Positions 57,068-64,000 of a stretch of DNA of 64,000 nt are shown piece by piece. Origin of the DNA: a bacterium (GTDB lineage: Bacteria > Myxococcota_A > Polyangia > Nannocystales > Nannocystaceae); contig JANSYI010000022.1 of NCBI GenBank assembly GCA_024742475.1, positions 62,001 to 126,000 on the forward strand, read 5' to 3'. The translations under genes and the position numbers were made by a program. A model generated the notes under the pieces. The model did not search any database. It had not been told where the DNA came from and saw nothing but the letters and a program-made list of their open reading frames with translations. Positions within the stretch are counted from its first letter, which is position 1. Every line of letters begins with the position of its first letter.

Positions 57068-57958
57068 TCATTCGATCGTCTCGATGACCCGCTCGAGCAG
57101 TAGATCCGCTGGGTTCTTCGCCTGCAGCGGGGGCCGACGGATCGCGAAGAACGGCGTGGGGGGGACGACGTCGATATCGAGCTTGCGCAGCTCTCCGCGG
57201 GCAACATCGGCCGCGGCGATGCGGTCGGGCAAGACGGCGAGGTGCTGGCCCGCGCGGCAGACCTCGAGGCCGACCTGGAGATCGGCGGCCCGAAGCTCGA
57301 CCCGGCGCGGTATCTCGACGGGCCAACCCTCACGGGGGTGACCGCGCAGGTCGGGGGGCGGCGCAACGAAGGCGTGGGCGCAGGCCGCCTGGAGATCCAC
57401 GTGTTTCGCCTCGAACAGCGGATGGCCCACGCCGCAGTAGACCGAGCTCGCGTAGTGGCCGAGCGTGCGGATGTCGAGCGCGTCGTCCTGAACGGGCTCG
57501 GTGCTCAGCACCAGGTCGAGCGTGCCGCGGCGCAGGCTCTCGGCGAGCTCGGCCGTGGGCATGCTGCTGACGTGCGGCCGCAGGTCGGGGTGGTCGCTCT
57601 GCAGCTGACGCAGCGCGGGCAGCAGGAACATCCGGGTCAGCGTGCCGGGCGAGCTGATCCGCAGGTCGCCCCCGAGCTCGGTGGAGTCGATCCTGGCGAG
57701 CGCATCGTGGATGAGTCGCATCGCGTCGCGGGTCGCGTGCAGCAGCGTCTGGCCGGACTTGGTGAGCGTCAGCCCGCGGCCCTCACGACGGAACAGCGGC
57801 GATGACAGATCGGACTCGACCAGCGAGACCGTCCGCGACAGCGCCGAGGGAGACACGTGAAGCTGCTCGGCTGCCTGGCGCATGTGCTGCGTCTCGCCAA
57901 CTGCACGAAACGCGGGGAGCCAGGACCACAGCTGCTCGACACGACGGAATCGCTCCAT
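57068..57958 (-). CDS. LysR-family transcriptional regulator
   Basis: ATG 57958 gives 296 aa. The winged helix (FRAVGETQHMRQAAEQLHVS, PSALSRTVSLVESDLSSPLF) occupies residues 13-70 and is followed by a linker helix and the periplasmic-binding-like effector domain (LRISSPGTLTRMFLLPALRQ, DLVLSTEPVQDDAL, VYCGVGHPLFE). It is divergent from the lipoprotein at 58078 and should bind the intervening 119 bp. The inducer is unknown. Confidence 0.95.
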   Translation of the reverse strand: MERFRRVEQLWSWLPAFRAVGETQHMRQAAEQLHVSPSALSRTVSLVESDLSSPLFRREGRGLTLTKSGQTLLHATRDAMRLIHDALARIDSTELGGDLRISSPGTLTRMFLLPALRQLQSDHPDLRPHVSSMPTAELAESLRRGTLDLVLSTEPVQDDALDIRTLGHYASSVYCGVGHPLFEAKHVDLQAACAHAFVAPPPDLRGHPREGWPVEIPRRVELRAADLQVGLEVCRAGQHLAVLPDRIAAADVARGELRKLDIDVVPPTPFFAIRRPPLQAKNPADLLLERVIETIE

Positions 57959-57974
57959 ACGTTCACCAAAATAG

Positions 57975-57985
57975 AACGATTCGTT
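57975..57985. promoter_or_regulatory. Inverted repeat between LysR gene and its divergent target
   Basis: AACGA-T-TCGTT, a perfect 5-bp inverted repeat with one central base, lies 17 bp upstream of the LysR ATG and covers the region of its -10 (TATTTT). A LysR site is the likely role. Confidence 0.45.
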
Positions 57986-58077
57986 TGAGAAGTTGTTCTG
58001 GCGAGAACATGAGTCGCGCTGTAGGACTCTGGCGTCGCGGGTAGGAGCAACCCCCAACCGAAGCTGGAGAATCTGAA

Positions 58078-59385
58078 ATGCTGAAGAAAATCATCCCCCT
58101 GAGCCTGCTGCCCGTCCTCGCGCTCGGCTGCGACACGTCCACCGATGCCGAGTTCGCTGGAGCCCAGCCGGACGAGCTTGGTGCACCCGCCGGCAAGGCC
58201 GACGGACCCGAGTACTCGATCCGCGCAGCGGGCGCCTACGACATCCTCCAAGTTCAGGGCGCCGCGGCGCTCGACCTGTACGGCGTCATGGATCGCGCGG
58301 GCGGGTTCGAGCGGGCCAGCCGTGGCTCGCTCGACTACGTCTACGGCGTCTACTCGATCTGCGTCAGCAACGGGGCCGCCGCGGCCTGCAACCTGTTCAG
58401 CCGCGACGCTCGCGAGCAGGACGGCGACACGTTCCTCGCGACGACGCACGGGCAGCGCTTCGACTCCGCGTCGAGCGAGCTGTTCGGTGCCATCGCCCGC
58501 TCGCAAGGCATCGCCCCCTCGAGCCTCGACTCCGTGGAGAGCGACCGGTTCGTCTGCGCCAAGGAGTCGAGCGCCGTGTGGTGTGGTCTGACCGCTCCGG
58601 TCTCCGCCGCGGTCACGCTCGAGCTGTCCTTCGACGGCCTCATGCCGCTCGGCGAAGGCTACGTGTACGAGGGCTGGCTCATCACCGCGGATGGCCCGGT
58701 GACCAGCGGCCGATTCGGCATCGCCGCGGGTCAAGACACCGTGTCGATGGGCATCGACCCCGAGCTCGCCGCTGCGTCGACGATGTTCGTGCTGACCATC
58801 GAGCCCGAGTTCGGTGACGACCCCGCGCCGTCCGACACCCACGTGGTCGCGGGAGTGTTCGAGGGCGGCCAGGCGCTGCTCGACATCGACCACCCCGCTG
58901 CGCTTGGCACCGACTTCAACGACGCCGCAGGACGCTTCTTCCTCGAGACGCCCTCGACCGCCGATATCGCCGACGACTACGACCAAGGGGTCTGGTTCCT
59001 CGACCCCGCCGCGGGCGCGCCCAGCCTCGACCTGCCTACGCTTCCCGCCGGCTGGGTCTACGAGGGGTGGGTCGTGGGCGAGGACGGACCCGTCTCGACG
59101 GGTCGCTTCGTGGACGTGGCCGCGCCCGACTCCGACGCGGGTGGCCCGACGGCGGGCCCCGACGCGACGCCGCCGTTCCCCGGCCAGGACTTCATCGCGC
59201 CGCCGATGGTGCTCACCGGCACCCGCGTGGTGATCTCGGTCGAGCCCGATCCCGACGACGGGCCCGCGCCGTTCCAGCTCAAGCCTCTGCTCGGCGACGT
59301 GACCGACGCAGGCCCGGGCGTGCTGCAGGACCTCGGCAACATTTCGGAGGAGAACCGGATCACCGGTCTCGCGGTGCTCGAGTAA
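58078..59385 (+). CDS. Lipoprotein with two RskA-like domains
   Basis: The 435-aa product has lipobox LALGC (Cys18), with GGAGA before ATG 58078. After a first domain (about 45-170) there are two repeats, GYVYEGWLITADGPVTSGRF and GWVYEGWVVGEDGPVSTGRF, each followed by a strand of the type VISVEPDPDDGPAP. These match the anti-sigma-K (RskA) C-terminal domain, here outside the cell and with no anti-sigma part. It may have been derived from an anti-sigma factor and serve as a surface binding protein. Divergent from a LysR regulator. Confidence 0.88.
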   Translation: MLKKIIPLSLLPVLALGCDTSTDAEFAGAQPDELGAPAGKADGPEYSIRAAGAYDILQVQGAAALDLYGVMDRAGGFERASRGSLDYVYGVYSICVSNGAAAACNLFSRDAREQDGDTFLATTHGQRFDSASSELFGAIARSQGIAPSSLDSVESDRFVCAKESSAVWCGLTAPVSAAVTLELSFDGLMPLGEGYVYEGWLITADGPVTSGRFGIAAGQDTVSMGIDPELAAASTMFVLTIEPEFGDDPAPSDTHVVAGVFEGGQALLDIDHPAALGTDFNDAAGRFFLETPSTADIADDYDQGVWFLDPAAGAPSLDLPTLPAGWVYEGWVVGEDGPVSTGRFVDVAAPDSDAGGPTAGPDATPPFPGQDFIAPPMVLTGTRVVISVEPDPDDGPAPFQLKPLLGDVTDAGPGVLQDLGNISEENRITGLAVLE

Positions 59386-59408
59386 CGGAGTCGAGCCACC
59401 ACCCCTTC

Positions 59409-59446
59409 GAGCGCCGCGGTGTGCAAGCACCGCGGCGCTTCTTTTT
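59409..59446 (+). terminator. Intrinsic terminator
   Basis: GCGCCGCGGTG pairs with CACCGCGGCGC (11 bp, 6-nt loop) and is followed by TTCTTTTT, 25 bp after the RskA-like gene stop. Confidence 0.9.
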
Positions 59447-59455
59447 GGTTTCGCT

Positions 59456-60175
59456 TCAGATGACCGACGCGTCCCAGGTGCCCGTGCACATGATCGCGGG
59501 GCAGGTGAAGGTTCCCGAGCCGTCGCCCATGTCGTCGATGGCGCCGTCCATCGTGCAGTTGTCGAAGGTGATGTCCACGTTGCCGTCGACCGTGCCCATG
59601 TCGTCGACGGTGCCGGTGATCGTGCCCGAGCCAAGACCGGCCGCGCTGACGGTGCCGGTCATGGTGCCGTCGTCTGCGACGTTGAACTCGAGGTCCCCGG
59701 CGAGCGTCATGCCTTGGCACAACGCGTTGACGGTGCCTTCGTAGTCGCCGGTGTAGTCGGCGGGGTCGGAGGTGTCGGAGTCGGTGGCGCCCCCGGAGCT
59801 CGACTCGTCGCCGGTCGTCGAGGCGTCACCCGTGGACCCGCTGCTCGAGTCGCCGGAGCCACTCGAACTTCCAGAGGTCGTGCCGACATCGGTGTCGCTG
59901 CCGCTGTCGGTGTCGCTCTCGGAATCGCTGTCGCTCGCGGTGTCGGTCGTCGGGGACCCCGTGGACGCGTCCGCGACCGTGTCGCTGCTCGTCGAACTCT
60001 GGCCGGTGCCCGACTGCTGGCCCGTGCCACCGCTCGAGGTGTCGTCGACATTGATCGGCGGTCCACCGCTGCTGCTGCCGGATCCGCCGTCGGTGTCCGA
60101 GTCGAACGCGACCGCGGGTCCACCGCAGGCGGCAAGGGTCAAGGTGACGAGTCCAAGGAAGAAGCTACGAGCCAT
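59456..60175 (-). CDS. Lipoprotein with Ser/Asp linker and Gly/Thr beta repeats
   Basis: ATG 60175 gives 239 aa: lipobox LAAC (Cys17), a 120-residue Ser/Thr/Asp/Gly linker (SDSDSESDTDSGSDTD), and a 100-residue domain of Gly-Thr beta turns (YTGDYEGTVNALCQG, GTVSAAGLGSGTITGTVDD, GSGTFTCPAIMCTG) with four Cys. Such a domain is a recurrent module in Nannocystineae; its function is unknown. The leaderless -10 supports this start. Confidence 0.85.
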   Translation of the reverse strand: MARSFFLGLVTLTLAACGGPAVAFDSDTDGGSGSSSGGPPINVDDTSSGGTGQQSGTGQSSTSSDTVADASTGSPTTDTASDSDSESDTDSGSDTDVGTTSGSSSGSGDSSSGSTGDASTTGDESSSGGATDSDTSDPADYTGDYEGTVNALCQGMTLAGDLEFNVADDGTMTGTVSAAGLGSGTITGTVDDMGTVDGNVDITFDNCTMDGAIDDMGDGSGTFTCPAIMCTGTWDASVI

Positions 60176-60181
60176 TGTCCC

Positions 60182-60187
60182 AGCGTA
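60182..60187 (-). promoter_or_regulatory. -10 hexamer TACGCT, leaderless
   Basis: Minus-strand TACGCT ends exactly 6 nt before ATG 60175. Confidence 0.55.
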
Positions 60188-60283
60188 GCGAAACTCTCTC
60201 GAGCCGACCCTACGAAAAAAGTTGCCTCGCGCGACTTCGACCGCAGACTGCGACACGCAGCCGAGGGCTGTCGCAAGGACGAC

Positions 60284-61708
60284 ATGGAACAACGCGAGGT
60301 CGACGTAGCGATTTTGGGCGCAGGCACGGCGGGTCTCTCCGCCCGACGCACCGCAAAAGCCGAGGGGGCGAGCGTGGTCATGATCGACCCCGGACCTTTC
60401 GGCACGACGTGCGCGCGTGTCGGATGCATGCCGAGCAAGCTGCTCATCGCGGCGGCCGAAGTCGCGCACTGTGCAAGAGTTGCAGAGCCGTTTGGGGTCC
60501 GCGTTCGTGACGTCGAGGTCGATGGTCCCGCTGTCATGCAGAGGGTGCAGGCCGAGCGTGATCGCTTCGTCGGCTTCGTGAACGAGGCGATCGAGGCGGC
60601 CAAGTCCGAGGGGGAGCTCATCGTCGGGCGGGGGCACATCGTGGCGCCCGGCAAGCTCCGCGTCGACGACCATACCGAGGTGAGCTTCGGCCGGCTCGTC
60701 GTGGCGACGGGAAGCAGCACGTTCACGCCGCCGCCCTTTCGCGGCCTCGAGCAGGTCATGCTCACGAACGAGAGCGTCTTCGAGCTGGACGACCTCCCGG
60801 GCAGCTTGCTGGTGGTCGGCCTCGGCGTGATCGGCTTGGAGCTGGGCCAAGCGTTCGCGCGGCTCGGTGTGCGCGTCACCCTCGTGGGCATCGGAGGCGG
60901 CGTTGGACCGCTCACCGACCCCGCGGTGAAGAAGGAGGCGGTCCAGGTGTTCTCAGGGGAGCTCGACCTTCATCCGGACTACACGTTGCACCGGATCGAG
61001 GCCGAAGACGGCGGCGTGCGGGTGGAGTTCACCGATGGCAGCGGCGTCCGCCGTGATGAGACGTTCGAAAGGGTCCTGATGGCGGCGGGCCGTCGTCCCA
61101 ACCTCGGCGGCCTCGGGCTCGAGAACATGGGCGCGTCGCCCGATGACCCGATCGGCTTCGAGTCGATGCAGCTCGGCGAGCATCCCGTCTTCGTCGCAGG
61201 CGACGTCAGCGGGATTCGTCCTCTGTTGCACGAGGCCGCCCACGAGGGGCGTGCTGCCGGTCGCAACGCGGCGCGTTTTCCCGAGGTCGAACGGCCGCCG
61301 CGCAAGGTCAACCTCGGCGTCGTGTTCAGCGACCCGCAGATCGGCATCGTCGGCAAGAGCTACGCCGAGCTCGCGTCGTGCGAAGCGGTGGCGGGCGAAG
61401 TCGACTACGGCAGGCAAGGGCGGGCGCGAGTGCATCGCAAGAACGCCGGCCGGGTGCGCATCTACGCCGACAAGCAATCCGGCGTCTTGTTGGGCGCCGA
61501 GCTCTTCGGCCCCGATGTCGAGCACCTCTCGCACCTGCTCGCGTGGGTCGTGCAGCAAGGCCTGACCGTGCACGAGGTGCTGGACCTGCCCTTCTACCAC
61601 CCGGTCGTCGAAGAGGGCCTGCGGACGGCGCTCGTCGACCTGCGCAGCAACCTCGAGCAGGGCGAGCCGGTCAAGTGCAAGGTCTCGGCGTTCGGACCCG
61701 GCGCTTGA
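60284..61708 (+). CDS. Pyridine nucleotide-disulfide oxidoreductase, dihydrolipoamide dehydrogenase type
   Basis: ATG 60284, 5 nt after AAGGA, gives 474 aa. FAD site AILGAGTAGLSARRTAKAEG, redox pair Cys43/Cys48 in CARVGCMPSK, NAD site LLVVGLGVIGLELGQAFARL, VFVAGDVSGIRPLLHEA and the C-terminal His-Glu pair in FYHPVVEEGL are all intact. It closely resembles Lpd and the soluble disulfide reductases. No 2-oxoacid dehydrogenase E1/E2 gene is near, so the partner may be another lipoyl or thiol protein. Confidence 0.95.
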   Translation: MEQREVDVAILGAGTAGLSARRTAKAEGASVVMIDPGPFGTTCARVGCMPSKLLIAAAEVAHCARVAEPFGVRVRDVEVDGPAVMQRVQAERDRFVGFVNEAIEAAKSEGELIVGRGHIVAPGKLRVDDHTEVSFGRLVVATGSSTFTPPPFRGLEQVMLTNESVFELDDLPGSLLVVGLGVIGLELGQAFARLGVRVTLVGIGGGVGPLTDPAVKKEAVQVFSGELDLHPDYTLHRIEAEDGGVRVEFTDGSGVRRDETFERVLMAAGRRPNLGGLGLENMGASPDDPIGFESMQLGEHPVFVAGDVSGIRPLLHEAAHEGRAAGRNAARFPEVERPPRKVNLGVVFSDPQIGIVGKSYAELASCEAVAGEVDYGRQGRARVHRKNAGRVRIYADKQSGVLLGAELFGPDVEHLSHLLAWVVQQGLTVHEVLDLPFYHPVVEEGLRTALVDLRSNLEQGEPVKCKVSAFGPGA

Positions 61709-61720
61709 CCGGCGAGGTTG

Positions 61721-62728
61721 TTACGGCAGCGCCGCGGTGCACCCGCTCGACCACTCGTCGGCGCAGTCGTAGATTTCGGTGCTGGTCGTGACGGTGCCGC
61801 TGGGCCATTCGATGGTGCCGGCGGTCCAGACTTCTTGGGGCGCGAGCGCGTCGATGCTGACGACGGTGGTCTCGCCGCCCACGTTGAACGTGACCGTGCC
61901 TGGAGCCTCGGGGTCGCCGCTGCTCCAGTGCTCGACGAGGACCGTGTACGTGCCCTCTTCGGGTCCGGCGAGGAAGATGTTCTCGGGCCCGTAGGCGCCG
62001 GTGTTGTCCACGTCCTTGCGGGGGTCGTCGCTGGGGTCGTCTTGAACACCCCAGTCCGGCCCGCTGCCGACGCACGTGGTCCACGTGCAGTCGTCCTCGG
62101 TGTTGATCTGTCCGCCGGGGCGCACCAGGTGCAGCTCGAAGTCGTCGCCGCGTTCGTCCCAGGTGAGGGACACGCGAATGTCGGGCTCGACGCAGTCTTC
62201 GGTGATCACGCGAGTGACCAGCACGTACTCGCCGGCGTCGTTGGACCACACGCACTTGACCAGCTGCTCGCCGCAGAAGAGGGGCGTGGTGAAGGTGAAG
62301 GCACCGGACTCGTCGGTGGGGATCGTGCCGCCGAAGGTCTGGCCGTCGGCGCTCTCGATGTAGAACTCTCCGTCCCCGGCCGCGTCCATGACGCTGCCCG
62401 AGAACGTCCACACCGTGGCGTCGCCCGCGAGGATGTCGGCTGTGGGGATCTCGCTGCTCGGGCAGCCCTCGCAGGTGCACTCGCCGGGCGTGTTGCAGTC
62501 GGGCGCGGGGTCGTCGAACCCCCCGTCGCTGGGCGCGCCTCCGGTCTCGTCGGCGCCTGAGGAGCTGTCTCCCGAGGCGTCCGCCGATGGGTCGTCGGTC
62601 GTGGTGGGAGACGTAGCGTCTCCCGAGGCCGACTCGGTCTCGTTGGCATTCTGCTCGTCATCGCTGACGATGAGGCAGGCGGGGGCGGTGGCGATCACAG
62701 CCAAAGCGAAGGCGAAGGTCCTCTGCAT
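61721..62728 (-). CDS. Lipoprotein with DUF2135-like (YfaP) domain
   Basis: The 335-aa product has lipobox APAC (Cys18), an acidic Ser/Thr linker, a Cys motif CNTPGECTCEGC and two beta domains. The last, about 185-310, contains VSLTWDERGDDFELHLVRPG, then GAYGPENIFLAGPEEGTYTV, as in DUF2135/YfaP-type surface proteins. It is convergent with the oxidoreductase gene, 12 bp apart. Function unknown. Confidence 0.87.
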   Translation of the reverse strand: MQRTFAFALAVIATAPACLIVSDDEQNANETESASGDATSPTTTDDPSADASGDSSSGADETGGAPSDGGFDDPAPDCNTPGECTCEGCPSSEIPTADILAGDATVWTFSGSVMDAAGDGEFYIESADGQTFGGTIPTDESGAFTFTTPLFCGEQLVKCVWSNDAGEYVLVTRVITEDCVEPDIRVSLTWDERGDDFELHLVRPGGQINTEDDCTWTTCVGSGPDWGVQDDPSDDPRKDVDNTGAYGPENIFLAGPEEGTYTVLVEHWSSGDPEAPGTVTFNVGGETTVVSIDALAPQEVWTAGTIEWPSGTVTTSTEIYDCADEWSSGCTAALP

Positions 62729-62794
62729 ACGGGGGTAGTCCGGCCGCGGGGCTGCGTGATCACGAAAAAAGAACCACTCTCAGGCGCGCGGCGC

Positions 62795-62800
62795 TAGCCT
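62795..62800 (+). promoter_or_regulatory. -10 hexamer TAGCCT
   Basis: TAGCCT ends 9 nt before ATG 62810; predicted leader 3 nt. Confidence 0.4.
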
Positions 62801-62809
62801 GCCGCCGCG

Positions 62810-64000
62810 ATGCGATCCTCAATACGGCGTGCGGTCGTCTTCCAGCTCGAGCAGCTCATGGCTCGAGGCACACTGTTTCGGTTCTTGGTCGTGTTGGGGG
62901 TCGTTGGGGTGCTGTCGGTCATCGGAGGGCTGGCGGTCATGCTGCTCGGTGAGGACGAGCTTTCCAGCCCCGTCGATGCGACCTGGTGGGCGTTCTTGCG
63001 CCTGTCGGACCCGGGCTACCTCGGTGACGACGTAGGCTTCCTCAAGCGGTTCATCTCGAGCGTGCTGACGATCCTCGGCTGCGTCGTGTTCCTCGGCGCG
63101 ATGGTCGCGATTCTGACCCAGTGGCTCAACTCGACGCTCGCCCGGCTCGAGTTGGGGCTGACTCCGATTCGGCTCGACGGTCATGTCGTCGTGGTGGGCT
63201 GGACCGACCGCACGGGCATCATCTGCCGCGACCTGTTCTCGAGCGAAGGGCGGCTGCAGAGGTGGCTCGACCTCCGGGGTGTCCGCCGGCTTCGGGTTGC
63301 GGTGCTCTCGCGCACCGTCGGTCCGGTGCAGGTGCAGCAACTCGCCGACACGCTGGGCAACGTCGCGCCCCCCAGCCGGGTCATCCTCCGCTCCGGCTCT
63401 CCGCTGGAGACCGCGCACCTCGAGCGCGTCGACGTCTTGCACGCTGGGTCGGTCGTGATCCCCGGCGTCGAGGCGACGTCGGCCAGCGCCGATGAGCAAG
63501 ACGCAGCGGTCATCAAGGCGCTATGCGCCGTCGCGGCTTCGGTGCCCACCGAGGCCGACTCGCCGCCGTGCGTCTGCGAGCTGTTCGACGTTCGCAAGGT
63601 GCCCGTAGCCCGTCGCGCCTACCCCGGTCCGCTCGAGGTCATCGTCTCGGACGTCATCGTGGGGCGCCTGCTGGCCTACGACCTCATGCATCCGGGCATT
63701 GGAGCCGTGTGCACCGAGCTGCTCACCCACGGCGAGGGAGCGACATTCTACATCTACGACTGGACCGACGCGCCGACGACGTTCGAGGCGGTCGAGCGCC
63801 GTGTCGAGGGCGGCATCTTGCTCGGCGTGGTGCGGGGCAGGGACGGGTCGTGTGTGCTCTGCCCCGACGGGGCGACCACGGTCGATGAAGGCGACGCGCT
63901 CGTGGTGGTGGCCCACGCGTTCTTGGACATCGGCTTCGGTGCCCCGCGGGACGTGGCCAAGGCCGGGGCGCTCGACCTCGAATACCCCGAGGGCAAGGGC
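62810..64000 (+). CDS. CASTOR/POLLUX-type ion channel, 3' end outside window
   Basis: ATG 62810 starts a frame open to the window edge (397 codons). A first helix (FRFLVVLGVVGVLSVIGGLA), a pore segment (ATWWAFLRLSDPGYLGDDVG) and a second helix (TILGCVVFLGAMVAILTQWL) are followed by an RCK-like domain, HVVVVGWTDRTGIICRDLF, and a second regulatory lobe (VIVSDVIVGRLLAYDLMHPG). The filter DPGYLGD differs from TVGYGD of K+ channels and is as expected for the CASTOR/POLLUX group. It probably conducts cations under ligand control. Confidence 0.9.
   Translation, partial: MRSSIRRAVVFQLEQLMARGTLFRFLVVLGVVGVLSVIGGLAVMLLGEDELSSPVDATWWAFLRLSDPGYLGDDVGFLKRFISSVLTILGCVVFLGAMVAILTQWLNSTLARLELGLTPIRLDGHVVVVGWTDRTGIICRDLFSSEGRLQRWLDLRGVRRLRVAVLSRTVGPVQVQQLADTLGNVAPPSRVILRSGSPLETAHLERVDVLHAGSVVIPGVEATSASADEQDAAVIKALCAVAASVPTEADSPPCVCELFDVRKVPVARRAYPGPLEVIVSDVIVGRLLAYDLMHPGIGAVCTELLTHGEGATFYIYDWTDAPTTFEAVERRVEGGILLGVVRGRDGSCVLCPDGATTVDEGDALVVVAHAFLDIGFGAPRDVAKAGALDLEYPEGKG

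Noticed and set aside
59067..59744. Plus-strand frame across the terminator at 59409
   Set aside because: It crosses an intrinsic terminator and overlaps two well-supported genes.
1..64000. Mobile elements or prophage
   Set aside because: No transposase, integrase, inverted terminal repeats or phage structural genes were seen in any frame.

Overview
The window reads as chromosomal DNA of a myxobacterium, most likely suborder Nannocystineae (Nannocystis, Plesiocystis or Enhygromyxa relatives). This is inferred from the G+C-rich sequence, the many lipoproteins whose signal peptide is followed by long Ser/Thr/Gly/Asp linkers of the 'SSTG' kind, DUF2378 (TIGR02265) proteins, MYXO-CTERM-like C-termini, a Ser/Thr kinase with a WD40-like tail next to an ECF sigma gene, and FHA-DUF4388 and HDOD proteins. 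No phage, IS element, CRISPR array or integrase was seen, and no gap between genes exceeds about 250 bp.

Layout. 1-2.2 kb: two surface lipoproteins. 2.3-7.8 kb: a rhomboid-like membrane protein, then a minus-strand run of two DUF2378-type proteins, a kinase with a WD40-like C-terminus and an ECF sigma factor. 7.9-13.7 kb: an outer-membrane barrel, a hybrid histidine kinase, two Hsp20 chaperones, two tRNA-Ser genes and a YjbR-family protein. 13.7-19.4 kb: a lipoprotein, two EF-hand proteins with near-identical terminators, phosphofructokinase and a divergent pair of Cys-rich surface proteins. 19.5-28.9 kb: an AsmA-like protein, a three-gene operon with 4-nt overlaps (sigma factor with membrane and periplasmic tail, Thr-Asp repeat lipoprotein, methyltransferase), lipoproteins, and a MarR-GNAT regulator followed by a barrel protein. 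29-36.5 kb: a lectin-like lipoprotein, a trypsin-like protease fused to a second lipoprotein, an acyltransferase/degenerate SDR operon, and a lipoprotein-methyltransferase pair. 36.6-44.5 kb: HDOD protein, acyl-CoA ligase, amidase, UbiA prenyltransferase and two more lipoproteins. 44.6-49.7 kb: FHA-DUF4388 protein, M19-like dipeptidase, methyltransferase and small secreted proteins. 49.7-53.3 kb: a cholesterol-dependent-cytolysin-like lipoprotein next to a patatin-like phospholipase lipoprotein. 53.4-64 kb: lipoproteins, a lipase-like hydrolase, a nucleotidyltransferase with a small partner, a LysR regulator facing an RskA-like lipoprotein, a pyridine-nucleotide disulfide oxidoreductase and the start of a CASTOR/POLLUX-type channel.

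How it fits together. More than a third of the genes encode lipoproteins or envelope proteins. The rest is largely signalling (kinase/sigma, hybrid kinase, FHA, HDOD) and small-molecule modification. The cytolysin-like protein and phospholipase form a plausible membrane-attack pair for a predator. The most systematic unexplained signal is regulatory: about sixteen genes on both strands have a TANNNT -10 hexamer ending 6 to 8 nt before the start codon and no Shine-Dalgarno sequence, which implies that leaderless or near-leaderless mRNAs are common here.
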